From NCBI RefSeq assembly GCF_947496195.1, contig NZ_CANMBY010000001.1:930001-994000 (forward strand): DNA of 64,000 bases, read 5' to 3'. The position numbers and the translations under genes are program-made. This document shows positions 53,779 through 63,062 of this stretch, piece by piece (the first letter of the stretch is position 1; every line of letters starts with the position of its first letter). The notes below the pieces were generated by a model that was given only the letters and a program-made list of their open reading frames with translations, made no database searches and was not told the origin of the DNA. This DNA is from an uncultured Polaribacter sp. (lineage in GTDB: Bacteria > Bacteroidota > Bacteroidia > Flavobacteriales > Flavobacteriaceae).

Positions 53779-56568
53779 ATGTTAAGAAATATAAATTTTA
53801 GGTATTTTTTTTACGCAATAAGCTGTTTCACTCTTCTAAGTTTAACATCTTGTCAAGAAAATATAACTCTAGAAAAAGCCAACAATTTAACCATTTCAGA
53901 AGGTTTTAAAAACCCAATAGGGTTTTACAATGCAAAACCTACCTTTTCTTGGCAATTACCAGTTGCTAAAAACATAAAATCACAATCTGCATATCAAATC
54001 ATAGTAGCTTCTTCTAAAGATTTATTATCAAGCAATCCAGATTTATGGAATTCTGAAAAGCAAAAAAGTGAGCAATCTACTTTTGTAAAATACCAAGGGA
54101 AAAAATTAAAATCAAGACAAAAAGTATATTGGCAAATAAGGTACTGGAATCAAGATAAACAAGCTTCTGATTGGAGTGAAATCAATCATTTTGAATTAGG
54201 CTTATTAAAAAATAAAGACTGGCAAGCACAATGGGTTGGATTAAATACTGCAAAAGATAGCATTAAAGGTGTTCGTAAATTTTTAATGCACAGACCACAA
54301 TATTTAAGAAAAGGTTTTGAGTTAACTTCGGAAGCTGTTTCAGCAAGATTATACATAACAGCAAAGGGTGTTTTTGATGCACATTTAAATGGTAAAGATA
54401 TAAGTGATGATGTAATGACTCCAGGCTGGACACCATACAATCATCGTATAGAAACACTGACTTATGATGTTACTGAACTTTTACAAACTGGCAAAAACGC
54501 TTTAGCTGTTGAGTTAGCTTCTGGGTGGCATTCAGGAAGAATTAGCAGACTAACTGCGCTTTATGATAATTTTTCATCACCAAAAATTCTCTGTCAGTTA
54601 GAAATTGAAATGAAAGATGGTTCAAAACAAACCATTGTTTCTGATACGTCTTGGAAAGGAACTACAAATGGTCCCATACGTTTAGCAGGTATTTACGATG
54701 GAGAATTTTATGATGCAAATTTTGAAATTCCAAATTGGAAAACAACTTCTTTCGATGATTCTAATTGGGAATTAGTCCAAACAGAAACTATTTCTAAGAA
54801 AGTTAAATTGGCTCCAAAAAGACATCAAACCGTAAAAAATCAACTGATTTTAAAAGATGTAGAAATAGTTTCAGTTGATGAAAATTCGGCAGTTTTTAAT
54901 CTAAAACAAAATATGGTGGGCGTGCCAAAAGTAAAAGTACCAATGAAAAAAGGAGATACTTTAAAAATTCGTTTTTCAGAAATGTTACTAAAAGACAATA
55001 CTTTTTACACAAAGAATTATCGTTCAGCAAAATCTACTGATTACTATATTGCAGCAAAAGATGGAATGATTGAATACACCCCAAAATTTACATTTCACGG
55101 ATTTCAATTTATAGAATTAAGTGGTTTTGATAAAAATGCAAAACCAGACACTTCTTGGGTACAAGGTGTAGCACAACATTCAGATTTTGAGAAAAACGGA
55201 ACATTCAGTTCTTCTCACGATAAATTGAATCAGTTACAAAGTAATATTACTTGGGGTTTACGAGATAATTTTTTCGATATTCCTACAGATTGTCCACAAC
55301 GTGATGAACGTTTAGGTTGGACAGGAGATGCACAAGTAATTGCGCCCACATCTTTGTTTAATTATGATGTACATTCTTTTTGGACTGCTTGGTTGCAAAG
55401 TTTAAGAGAAAATCAATCTGAACATAAAAATGGAATGGTACCTTTTATTGTGCCAGATGTATTGCAAACTAGAAATGGAAGTTCTGGTTGGGGCGATGCT
55501 GCTGTAATTATCCCTTGGGATATTTACAATGCAACTGGAGATATTACAGTGCTTGAAGAAAGTTACGAGTCAGCAAAAAAATGGGTTGGTTACTATCAAT
55601 ATAAAGTAAAAAAACAACCATTTTTACCAAAAATGCATTCGTTTTCAGATTGGTTGCAACCTTATCCTTCTAAATCTGGTAAATTGGGTAATAGAGGAGA
55701 CACTCCAAAAGATTTAATTCACGCAGCATTTTTTGCACATTCTGCACATTTAGTCTCTAAAATTGCTAGTGTTTTAGGAAAATCAGAGGACGAAAAAAAA
55801 TATAAGGATTTATATAAAAATATTGCCATTGCTTTTGAAAATGCTTTTTTTGAGCAAGGAAAATTTACAGGTGAAAAACAAACACAAACAAGTTATTTGT
55901 TAGGCATTTATTTTGATTTATTTAAACCAGAAACCAAAATAAAAGCTCAAAATTATTTATTAGAAGAAATTAAGAATGCAGATTATCACTTAGGGACAGG
56001 TTTTTTAGGGACACCAATTTTACCAAAGGTGTTAGATGATATGGGTCAAATAGATTTGATGTATAAAATTCTGTTCAAAGAAACCTATCCATCTTGGTTT
56101 TACTCTATAAATCAAGGAGCAACCACGATGTGGGAACGTTGGAACAGCTATAGCATTGAAGAAGGTTACAATTCACAGCCTATGAACAGTCTCAATCATT
56201 ATGCTTATGGAGCAATTGGGCAATGGATGTATGAGCGAATTGCTGGTCTTTCTGCAAAAGAACCTGGCTACAAAAAAATTAAAATTGCTCCTGTTCCAAA
56301 TACAAAATTTGTAAATTCGGCTTCAGCCAGTATAGAAACGCCTTATGGTCAAGCAATTTCTGCTTGGGAAATAGACAAAGATACTTTTACACTAAATATT
56401 GTTATTCCTCCAAATTCTTCTGGAGAAGTTCATATACCAAGTGGTTTTGCTAAATCTATATTGATGAATGGAGAACCATTAAAAAGAAACAATCAAAATA
56501 CATCAGAAGGAATTGTAATAGTCCAAGTAACTTCTGGAAGTTATAAATTTCAATCAAAATCAAATTAA
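53779..56568 (+). CDS. GH78 alpha-L-rhamnosidase, lipoprotein (2)
   Basis: The ATG at 53779 gives 929 residues with a lipoprotein signal ending at Cys25. Upstream TTG (53728) and ATG (53749) starts would bury that signal behind extra residues. Domains: N-terminal fibronectin-like (about 30-140), beta-sandwiches (about 160-370, YITAKGVFDAHLNGKDISDD), (alpha/alpha)6 catalytic barrel (about 470-830) and C-terminal sandwich. Active-site motif DCPQRDERLGWTGDAQ starts at Asp504, and TMWERWNSY near 795 probably carries the catalytic base. It is very similar to the next gene and probably arose by tandem duplication. It leads a four-gene operon. Confidence 0.93.
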   Translation: MLRNINFRYFFYAISCFTLLSLTSCQENITLEKANNLTISEGFKNPIGFYNAKPTFSWQLPVAKNIKSQSAYQIIVASSKDLLSSNPDLWNSEKQKSEQSTFVKYQGKKLKSRQKVYWQIRYWNQDKQASDWSEINHFELGLLKNKDWQAQWVGLNTAKDSIKGVRKFLMHRPQYLRKGFELTSEAVSARLYITAKGVFDAHLNGKDISDDVMTPGWTPYNHRIETLTYDVTELLQTGKNALAVELASGWHSGRISRLTALYDNFSSPKILCQLEIEMKDGSKQTIVSDTSWKGTTNGPIRLAGIYDGEFYDANFEIPNWKTTSFDDSNWELVQTETISKKVKLAPKRHQTVKNQLILKDVEIVSVDENSAVFNLKQNMVGVPKVKVPMKKGDTLKIRFSEMLLKDNTFYTKNYRSAKSTDYYIAAKDGMIEYTPKFTFHGFQFIELSGFDKNAKPDTSWVQGVAQHSDFEKNGTFSSSHDKLNQLQSNITWGLRDNFFDIPTDCPQRDERLGWTGDAQVIAPTSLFNYDVHSFWTAWLQSLRENQSEHKNGMVPFIVPDVLQTRNGSSGWGDAAVIIPWDIYNATGDITVLEESYESAKKWVGYYQYKVKKQPFLPKMHSFSDWLQPYPSKSGKLGNRGDTPKDLIHAAFFAHSAHLVSKIASVLGKSEDEKKYKDLYKNIAIAFENAFFEQGKFTGEKQTQTSYLLGIYFDLFKPETKIKAQNYLLEEIKNADYHLGTGFLGTPILPKVLDDMGQIDLMYKILFKETYPSWFYSINQGATTMWERWNSYSIEEGYNSQPMNSLNHYAYGAIGQWMYERIAGLSAKEPGYKKIKIAPVPNTKFVNSASASIETPYGQAISAWEIDKDTFTLNIVIPPNSSGEVHIPSGFAKSILMNGEPLKRNNQNTSEGIVIVQVTSGSYKFQSKSN

Positions 56569-56569
56569 A

Positions 56570-59323
56570 GTGATAAATAAATTAAGTCGTAAATTCAATA
56601 TATTATTTGTTTTTTCTATAATTCTTTTAACTACTTTTTCATCTTGCAAAGAAAAAGAGCTCATTCAAAAACCTGTAGATTTAACCATTTCAGAAGGTTT
56701 TAAAAATCCTTTGGGCTTTTATGATGCAACTCCAACTTTTTCGTGGAAATTACCAGTATCAGAAAATGTAAAACGTCAATCTTCTTACCAAATTGTTGTA
56801 GCTAGTAATCCAGATTTATTACCAAATAATCCAGATTTATGGAACTCAAATAAGCAAACTACAGATCAATCTGTTTGGGTAAAATACAATGGAAAACCTT
56901 TAACTTCTCGTCAAAAAGTGTATTGGCAGGTAAAGTATTGGAATCAAAATAAGGAAGTTTCTGAGTGGAGTGAAATCAATCATTTCGAATTGGGATTATT
57001 GAGCAATAAAGACTGGAAAGCAAAATGGATTGGATTAAATACTAAGAAAGAAAAAGTTATAGGTAGTCAGGATAATATAATTCATAGACCACAATATTTA
57101 AGAAAAGGATTTGAATTAAATAAAAATGTTGTTTCTGCTCGTTTATATATCACTGCAAAAGGAGTATTTGATGTTTCCATTAATGGTAAAGATGTTAGCG
57201 ATGATGTAATGCCTCCTGGTTATACTCCATATAAAGAACGCATAGAAACAATAACCTATAATGTGAGTGATTTAATTAAATCCGGACAAAATACAATTGG
57301 TGTTGAAGTGGCTTCAGGTTGGCATTCAGGACGTTTGGGTTGGATGAAAACGTATTGGAGTGATACTGAAACACCAAAAGTTTTATGTCAATTAGAAATT
57401 GTTTTGAACGATGGTTCTAAACAAATTATTGTTTCTGATGATACTTGGAAAGGAACAACTAAAGGTCCAATTCGATTATCTGAAATTTATGATGGTGAAA
57501 CCTATGATGCCAATTTAGAAATGCTTGAATGGACAAAAAATAGTTTTATTGAAGAAGACTGGGAAACTGCAAATGAATTTCCTGTGACTGATAAAATTCG
57601 TTTAGAACCCAAAAGACATACACCTGTAAGATCAAAAATTACGTTAACCACACAAGAAATTATTAAAAAAGATGGTGCTGCTATTTTTGATTTACAACAA
57701 AATATGGTAGGTGTGCCATTATTAAAAGTGCCAATGAAAAAAGGGCAAACCCTAAAAATTCGTTTTGCTGAAATGCTTTCTCCTGATGGAACATTTTACA
57801 CGGATAACTACAGAACAGCCCAATCAACAAATTATTACACGGCTTCAAGAGATGGTTTTATACTTTGGAAACCCAAATTTACCTTTCACGGATTTCGTTA
57901 TGTAGAATTGAGTGGTTATGATACTTCACAAGAACCAGCAAAAAGCTGGGTTTCAGGTTTGGTGCAATACTCAGACTTTCAAAAAAATGGAACATTTACT
58001 ACTTCACACGAAAAGTTGAATCAACTACAAAGTAATATTGTTTGGGGATTAAGAGGTAACTTTTTTGATATCCCAACAGATTGTCCACAGCGTGATGAAA
58101 GAATGGGTTGGACAGGTGATGCACAAGTATTTGGGCCAACCTCTATGTTTAATGCAGATGTATATAAATTCTGGGCTAGTTGGATGCAAAGTGTACGAGA
58201 ATCACAATACGAAAATGGAGGAGTACCTTGGGTAGTGCCAGATGTATTATTCAATAAAAAAGTAAGTGCAGGTTGGGGAGATGTATGTACCATAATTCCT
58301 TGGAAAATTTATCTTAGAACTGGAGATAAAAGAATTTTAGAAGAAAATTTTGAAATGATGAAAGCGTGGGTTAGTTATCACCAAGATAATTCTAAAAATA
58401 TGATTTCTAAAATGGGCTTTTTTGCTGATTGGTTGCAGCCTTATCCACAAAATGGAGATAATAGAGGAGATACCAAACTAAATGTAATTGGTACTGCATT
58501 TTTTGCAAGATCTGCTATGTTAACAGCAAAAACAGCAAAGGCTTTAGGTAAAGATAGTGAGTACGAGAAATATCATAATTTGTATTGGCAAGTTGCAAAA
58601 AAGTTCAGCAATCATTTTTTTAACGCAGATGGTACTGTAAAAAATGCAACAGAAACTCAAACTACTTATTTGTTGGCTTTGGCATTCGATTTGTTACCTG
58701 AGCAAAAACAAAAAGGAGCTAAAGAACAATTATTAAAAAAGATTGAAGAAGCTGATAATCATTTAAGAACAGGTTTTTTAGGGACTCCTTTATTATCTGA
58801 AGTTTTAGATGAAACAGGAGAAATAGATTTAATGTATAAACTTCTATTTAATGAAACTTATCCATCTTGGTTTTATTCTATCAATCAAGGAGCAACAACC
58901 ATTTGGGAACGTTGGAATAGTTATAGTAAAAAAGATGGTTTTAACGCGCAAAAAATGAATAGCTTAAACCATTATGCTTATGGGGCAATTGGTGAGTGGA
59001 TGTACGAAAGAATAGGAGCAATAGCTCCATTAGAAGCAGGGTATAAGACAATCAGAATTGCACCAGTACCAAAAGCACCTTTAACATCAGCATCTGCAGA
59101 ATTAAACACACCTTATGGCAAAGCTGCTTCTTCTTGGAAGATAAAAGAAGGAAAGTTTATACTTAATATTACCATTCCACCAAATACTACAGCTAAGGTT
59201 TTAGTGCCTGGAATTATGGTAAGTTTTGATGAAAATGAGTTCGTCAAAAAAAGTAATCAAACAAAAGGAAACACAGAATTCTTAGTGCAACCAGGCAATT
59301 ATCAATTCGTTTCAAAATTGTAA
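56570..59323 (+). CDS. GH78 alpha-L-rhamnosidase, lipoprotein (3)
   Basis: 917 residues from a GTG one base after the previous stop, with lipid Cys26. Domain order matches the gene before it. The catalytic motif is DCPQRDERMGWTGDAQ, and TIWERWNSYSKKDGF the likely base region. Both proteins share long blocks such as DLTISEGFKNP-like starts and WSEINHFELGLL, so this is a tandem paralogue pair. Differences in loops (for example the shorter segment around FADWLQPYPQNGDNRGD) may change substrate preference. It acts in the periplasm or at the surface on rhamnose-ended oligosaccharides. GH43 follows 4 bp later. Confidence 0.93.
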   Translation: MINKLSRKFNILFVFSIILLTTFSSCKEKELIQKPVDLTISEGFKNPLGFYDATPTFSWKLPVSENVKRQSSYQIVVASNPDLLPNNPDLWNSNKQTTDQSVWVKYNGKPLTSRQKVYWQVKYWNQNKEVSEWSEINHFELGLLSNKDWKAKWIGLNTKKEKVIGSQDNIIHRPQYLRKGFELNKNVVSARLYITAKGVFDVSINGKDVSDDVMPPGYTPYKERIETITYNVSDLIKSGQNTIGVEVASGWHSGRLGWMKTYWSDTETPKVLCQLEIVLNDGSKQIIVSDDTWKGTTKGPIRLSEIYDGETYDANLEMLEWTKNSFIEEDWETANEFPVTDKIRLEPKRHTPVRSKITLTTQEIIKKDGAAIFDLQQNMVGVPLLKVPMKKGQTLKIRFAEMLSPDGTFYTDNYRTAQSTNYYTASRDGFILWKPKFTFHGFRYVELSGYDTSQEPAKSWVSGLVQYSDFQKNGTFTTSHEKLNQLQSNIVWGLRGNFFDIPTDCPQRDERMGWTGDAQVFGPTSMFNADVYKFWASWMQSVRESQYENGGVPWVVPDVLFNKKVSAGWGDVCTIIPWKIYLRTGDKRILEENFEMMKAWVSYHQDNSKNMISKMGFFADWLQPYPQNGDNRGDTKLNVIGTAFFARSAMLTAKTAKALGKDSEYEKYHNLYWQVAKKFSNHFFNADGTVKNATETQTTYLLALAFDLLPEQKQKGAKEQLLKKIEEADNHLRTGFLGTPLLSEVLDETGEIDLMYKLLFNETYPSWFYSINQGATTIWERWNSYSKKDGFNAQKMNSLNHYAYGAIGEWMYERIGAIAPLEAGYKTIRIAPVPKAPLTSASAELNTPYGKAASSWKIKEGKFILNITIPPNTTAKVLVPGIMVSFDENEFVKKSNQTKGNTEFLVQPGNYQFVSKL

Positions 59324-59327
59324 TTGT

Positions 59328-60290
59328 ATGAAGTTAAAACACTTTCTTTTTTGTATCGTTTCCGTTTTTTTGAGTTGTAAATCAAATACAAAAGAAACTA
59401 GCACCACAAAGGAATCTAAAGAACAGGTTGCTGAATTGCAATTTAATAATCCTGTAATTCGCCACGTAAGAACAGCAGATCCTTCAGCACATATTTGGAA
59501 AGATGGTAAAGTATGGATGTACACTTCTGGAGATATGGAAGGTGCTGTGAATTACAATACTATGGATGGTTATCGTGCATTTTCTTCAACAGATATGGTC
59601 AATTGGACAGACTATGGACAAGTATTACATTCCAAAGACATTCCTTGGGGAGTTTCAGGTTGGATGTGGGCACCAACAGCAATTTATAAAAATAACAAAT
59701 ACTATCTGCTGTATCCACATTCTGTAAAAGGTTCAAAAGATGATATGCGTTGTGGAGTTGCTGTAAGCGATGTTCCAGAAGGTCCTTTTAAAGATATTGG
59801 TTGGATTGATGGTGTTGAAGGACAGTGGTTAGATCCTTGTGTTTTTGAAGATGATGATGGTAAAGTGTATTTGTATTGGGGAGTAAGAACGCCTAAAGTA
59901 GCTCGTTTAAAAGATAATTTATTGGAGTTAGCAGAAAAGCCAAGAACAATTGATTATGGTTATAAAAATTTCTTTGAGGCTAGTTATATGCATAAAAGAA
60001 ATGGCAAATATTATTTCTCTTACAATCCAGGTTTAGGTGGTTTTTACGGAATGGCAGATAATCCTTATGGACCATTTGAATACAAAGGTGCTATCAATCC
60101 AAAGCAAAGACAAGACCATCATTCTATTGTAAATTATAAAGGGCAAGATTATTTTTTTTACCATTGGCAAAATTGGAATGGAGGTTCAAAGTTTAGCAGA
60201 AATACAGCAATTGAATATTTGTATTATAATAAAGATGGTACAATACAAGAAATTTATGCAACAAAAGAAGGAGTTAAAAAATTAGAATAA
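59328..60290 (+). CDS. GH43 glycoside hydrolase, lipoprotein
   Basis: 320 residues, lipid Cys17, single five-bladed propeller of family GH43 with no extra domain. The three acidic catalytic residues of the inverting mechanism can be placed: Asp51 (RTADPSAH), Asp169 (WLDPCVF) and Glu217 (FFEASYMH). Family members are beta-xylosidases, arabinofuranosidases and galactosidases. In an ulvan locus with a xylose operon, beta-xylosidase is the most sensible reading. It is 4 bp after GH78 and 20 bp before a sulfatase, in the operon of site 17. Confidence 0.92.
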   Translation: MKLKHFLFCIVSVFLSCKSNTKETSTTKESKEQVAELQFNNPVIRHVRTADPSAHIWKDGKVWMYTSGDMEGAVNYNTMDGYRAFSSTDMVNWTDYGQVLHSKDIPWGVSGWMWAPTAIYKNNKYYLLYPHSVKGSKDDMRCGVAVSDVPEGPFKDIGWIDGVEGQWLDPCVFEDDDGKVYLYWGVRTPKVARLKDNLLELAEKPRTIDYGYKNFFEASYMHKRNGKYYFSYNPGLGGFYGMADNPYGPFEYKGAINPKQRQDHHSIVNYKGQDYFFYHWQNWNGGSKFSRNTAIEYLYYNKDGTIQEIYATKEGVKKLE

Positions 60291-60310
60291 AATTATTTAA
60301 AAACCATAAA

Positions 60311-61765
60311 ATGAAAAAAATACTATTAATATGTTGCCTTACAATTGCTAGTGTAGGCACTTTACAATCTCAAAAAAAAGATCCACCTAATATTTTGGTG
60401 TTTTATATTGATGATTTAAGAGCAGAATTAGGTTGTTATGGAAGTAAAACAGCAATTACTCCAAACATAGATAAATTAGCTTCAGAAGGAATTCTCTTTA
60501 ACAAAGCATATACTCAACAAGCCATTTGTGCTCCATCAAGAATGAGTACACTTACAGGTTTACGTCCAGAAAATTTAGGTATTTACAGCATATTTACACC
60601 TTTAAGAAAAGTACATAAAGATGTGGTTACTTTACCACAGTTATTTAAAGAAAATGGTTATAAAACCATAAGTACAGGTAAAGTATACCATCATTTTGCT
60701 GATGATAAAGAAAGCTGGACACAATTAGTTGCCAGACCACAAGATAGATATTTTAAACCTGAAAATTTAAAAGCTATTGCAGATTTAGAGGCAGAGGGTA
60801 AAAAAAATCCAAAAGGACCTGCACACGAAGATGCAGATGTTGCAGATGATGCATATAAAGATGGTGTTGTTGCTAACGATGCAATAAAAATGTTACAGAA
60901 ATATAAAAATGATAAATTTTTATTATTTGTAGGTTTTATGAAACCACATTTACCGTTTAATGCGCCTAAAAAATATTGGGATTTACACGACAAAAATAAG
61001 TTTGATATTCCTTCTAAAGAAAAGCCAAAAGATATGTTTAGATTAGCATTAAGTGAATGGGGAGAATTAAAAGGCTATCATGGTATACCAAAAGAAGACC
61101 CTTTAAATGATGAGACGACTAGAACATTAATTCATGGCTATTATGCAGCTGTAAGTTATATGGATGCTCAAGTAGGTAAGGTTTTGCAAACTTTAGAAGA
61201 ATTAGATTTACGTAAAAATACAATGATTGTTTTTATGAGTGATCATGGTTATAAAATTGGCGAATATGGTACTTGGTGTAAGCATTCTAATGTGGAAATA
61301 GATGTTAGAGTACCTTTAATAATAAGTAGAGAAACTAATTATAAAAAGAGAAATACTGGTAAAGTATCAAACGCATTAGTAGAAAATGTAGATATTTTTG
61401 CTACGCTAACAGATATTTGTGGTTTACCAAATCCTAAATCAGATGGTAAAAGTATAGTACCAGTTTTAGATAAACCAAAGAAAAAATGGGATAAAGTAGC
61501 AACAAGTTTATTTGCTAGAGGTACAAAAATTATGGGTGTTACTGCAACAGATGGAAAATGGAGATATACAGAGTGGCGAGATTCTAAATCGCATAAAATT
61601 TTACAAGCAGAATTGTACGAACATAAAAACAGTTTATTGTCTTTCGTAAACTTATCAGGTATAAAAAAATATTCTAAAGTAGAAAATAAAATGAAGATGC
61701 TTCTGGAAAAACAATTCCCAAGAAATGCACCACCTTTTCCACAAAATGACATACCTAGAAAATAA
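60311..61765 (+). CDS. S1 sulfatase, iduronate-2-sulfatase-like (2)
   Basis: 484 residues with a Sec signal peptide (about 1-20) rather than a lipobox, so it is likely soluble in the periplasm. Formylglycine motif [13 protein letters not shown] with Cys73; metal Asp34-Asp35 (YIDDLRAEL); [19 protein letters not shown] near 310-330, typical of S1_7-like enzymes. Same subgroup as the protein at 34745 but with other loops, suggesting another position of attack (for example uronate versus rhamnose). Last gene of the four-gene operon. Confidence 0.93.
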   Translation: MKKILLICCLTIASVGTLQSQKKDPPNILVFYIDDLRAELGCYGSKTAITPNIDKLASEGILFNKAYTQQAICAPSRMSTLTGLRPENLGIYSIFTPLRKVHKDVVTLPQLFKENGYKTISTGKVYHHFADDKESWTQLVARPQDRYFKPENLKAIADLEAEGKKNPKGPAHEDADVADDAYKDGVVANDAIKMLQKYKNDKFLLFVGFMKPHLPFNAPKKYWDLHDKNKFDIPSKEKPKDMFRLALSEWGELKGYHGIPKEDPLNDETTRTLIHGYYAAVSYMDAQVGKVLQTLEELDLRKNTMIVFMSDHGYKIGEYGTWCKHSNVEIDVRVPLIISRETNYKKRNTGKVSNALVENVDIFATLTDICGLPNPKSDGKSIVPVLDKPKKKWDKVATSLFARGTKIMGVTATDGKWRYTEWRDSKSHKILQAELYEHKNSLLSFVNLSGIKKYSKVENKMKMLLEKQFPRNAPPFPQNDIPRK

Positions 61766-61853
61766 TAGAAAGTTTAAAAAATATCAATATGGTATACAAA
61801 AGTGTTAAAAAACTTTTGGTTACCCTATTTCAGATTTTTAATTTTTTAACCTA

Positions 61854-61872
61854 AACTATTTTTACCATAGTT
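61854..61872. promoter_or_regulatory. Inverted repeat upstream of the GntR gene, possible autoregulatory operator
   Basis: AACTAT (61854-61859) and ATAGTT (61867-61872) flank 7 bp, directly before the start codon. A related TACCATA box occurs inverted at 61787-61796. This is consistent with, but no proof of, GntR binding. Confidence 0.35.
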
Positions 61873-61878
61873 AAAACA

Positions 61879-62928
61879 ATGCAAATTATGGTAGATTTAA
61901 TTCATTTAGACCCAAACTCGGTTGTACCAAAGTATTTACAGATTATTGATGCTATAGTTCATCATATAACTATAGGTAATATTAAAATAGGTGATAAAAT
62001 TCCATCTATTAATAAACTGAGTCAGGATATTTATTTATCTAGAGATACTGTAGAAAGAGCATACAGCGTATTAAAAAAACGAAAAGTATTAGTTACTGTT
62101 CAAGGTAAAGGCACTTATATAGCAGATACTGATTCAATAGCTAAACCAAAAGTTCTATTTTTCGTAAATAAGCTTAGTCCTTATAAAACTAAAATCTTCA
62201 ATTCATTTATTAACAAATTGGGAGATAATTATAAGGTAGACTTACATAGTTATCATTCTGATGAATCACTATTTTTAGAATTAATGGAGAAATATAAATC
62301 TTCATATGACTACTTTGTAATAGCTCCTCATTTTAGAAATAATGACTTAACTCACATAAGTACTACTGAAAAAGTAACCAAGGTGATAAATAAAATACCC
62401 AAAGAAAATTTAATTTTATTAGATAATTGTGATTATGATATAAAAGGTGACTTTAATGAAGTGTATCAAGATTTTAAAAAGGATATTTTTTCTGCTCTAG
62501 AACAGGCTAAAGATAGTTTGGCCAAATATAATAAGCTAACAATTGTATACCCAAGAACTTCTTTTTATCCTTATCCTAAAAGCATTTTAGATGGCTTGCA
62601 AAATTATTGTGTCCAAAATAATTTTAAATTTGAAATTATTGAGGAGGTTACTGATGGAACAGAAGTAGAATCTAAAAATTTATTTATAACACTAGAGGAT
62701 AATGATTTAGTGAAGGTTGTAAATAAAATAAGAAGTAGTAAATATAATCTTGGTAAAGATGTTGGTGTAATTTCTTATAATGATAGTCCATTAAAAAAAT
62801 TGTTAGGAATAACAGTAATAACTGCTAATTTTGAATCTATGGGCAATCAAGCTGCCAATATTATTTTAGAACAGAAAAAAGGAAAAAGCAAAATTCCTAT
62901 CAATATTATTAAAAGAGAATCTGTGTAA
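61879..62928 (+). CDS. GntR-family transcriptional regulator with LacI-like sensor domain
   Basis: 349 residues (the start could also be the ATG at 61888). The N-terminal winged helix (about 10-85) has the GntR pattern VPKYLQIIDAI, KIPSINKLSQD, LSRDTVERAYSVLKKRKVL and GKGTYIA. The rest resembles a periplasmic-binding-protein-like ligand domain (VLFFVNKLSPYKTKIFNSF, LVIVYPRTS..YPKSILDGL, VGVISYNDSPLKKLLGITVI), as in Bacteroidetes regulators of sugar catabolism. Ligand and target are not readable. Rhamnose, xylose or a derivative is likely. It has no copy of the regulon direct repeat upstream, so it is controlled separately. Confidence 0.9.
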   Translation: MQIMVDLIHLDPNSVVPKYLQIIDAIVHHITIGNIKIGDKIPSINKLSQDIYLSRDTVERAYSVLKKRKVLVTVQGKGTYIADTDSIAKPKVLFFVNKLSPYKTKIFNSFINKLGDNYKVDLHSYHSDESLFLELMEKYKSSYDYFVIAPHFRNNDLTHISTTEKVTKVINKIPKENLILLDNCDYDIKGDFNEVYQDFKKDIFSALEQAKDSLAKYNKLTIVYPRTSFYPYPKSILDGLQNYCVQNNFKFEIIEEVTDGTEVESKNLFITLEDNDLVKVVNKIRSSKYNLGKDVGVISYNDSPLKKLLGITVITANFESMGNQAANIILEQKKGKSKIPINIIKRESV

Positions 62929-62952
62929 GTACTTTTCTTAGATTAAATAATA

Positions 62953-62984
62953 AAAGGGAGTCTATTTTTAGGCTTCCTTTTTTT
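62953..62984 (+). terminator. Rho-independent terminator after the GntR gene
   Basis: AAAGGGAGTCTA (62953-62964) pairs with TAGGCTTCCTTT (62969-62980), two G-T pairs, over TTTT, then a T run. Confidence 0.85.
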
Positions 62985-63062
62985 ATGAATTTTCTTCTCA
63001 ATTAAAATGGATTCTTTAACTTAGGACATCATTTAATACTTAAAAGCTTAAATTAGTTTTTA

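Noticed and set aside
61791..61824. Hairpin GGTATACAAAAGT / ACTTTTGGTTACC as terminator of the sulfatase operon
   Set aside because: The stem has two mismatches and no T run follows, so I did not list it as a terminator.
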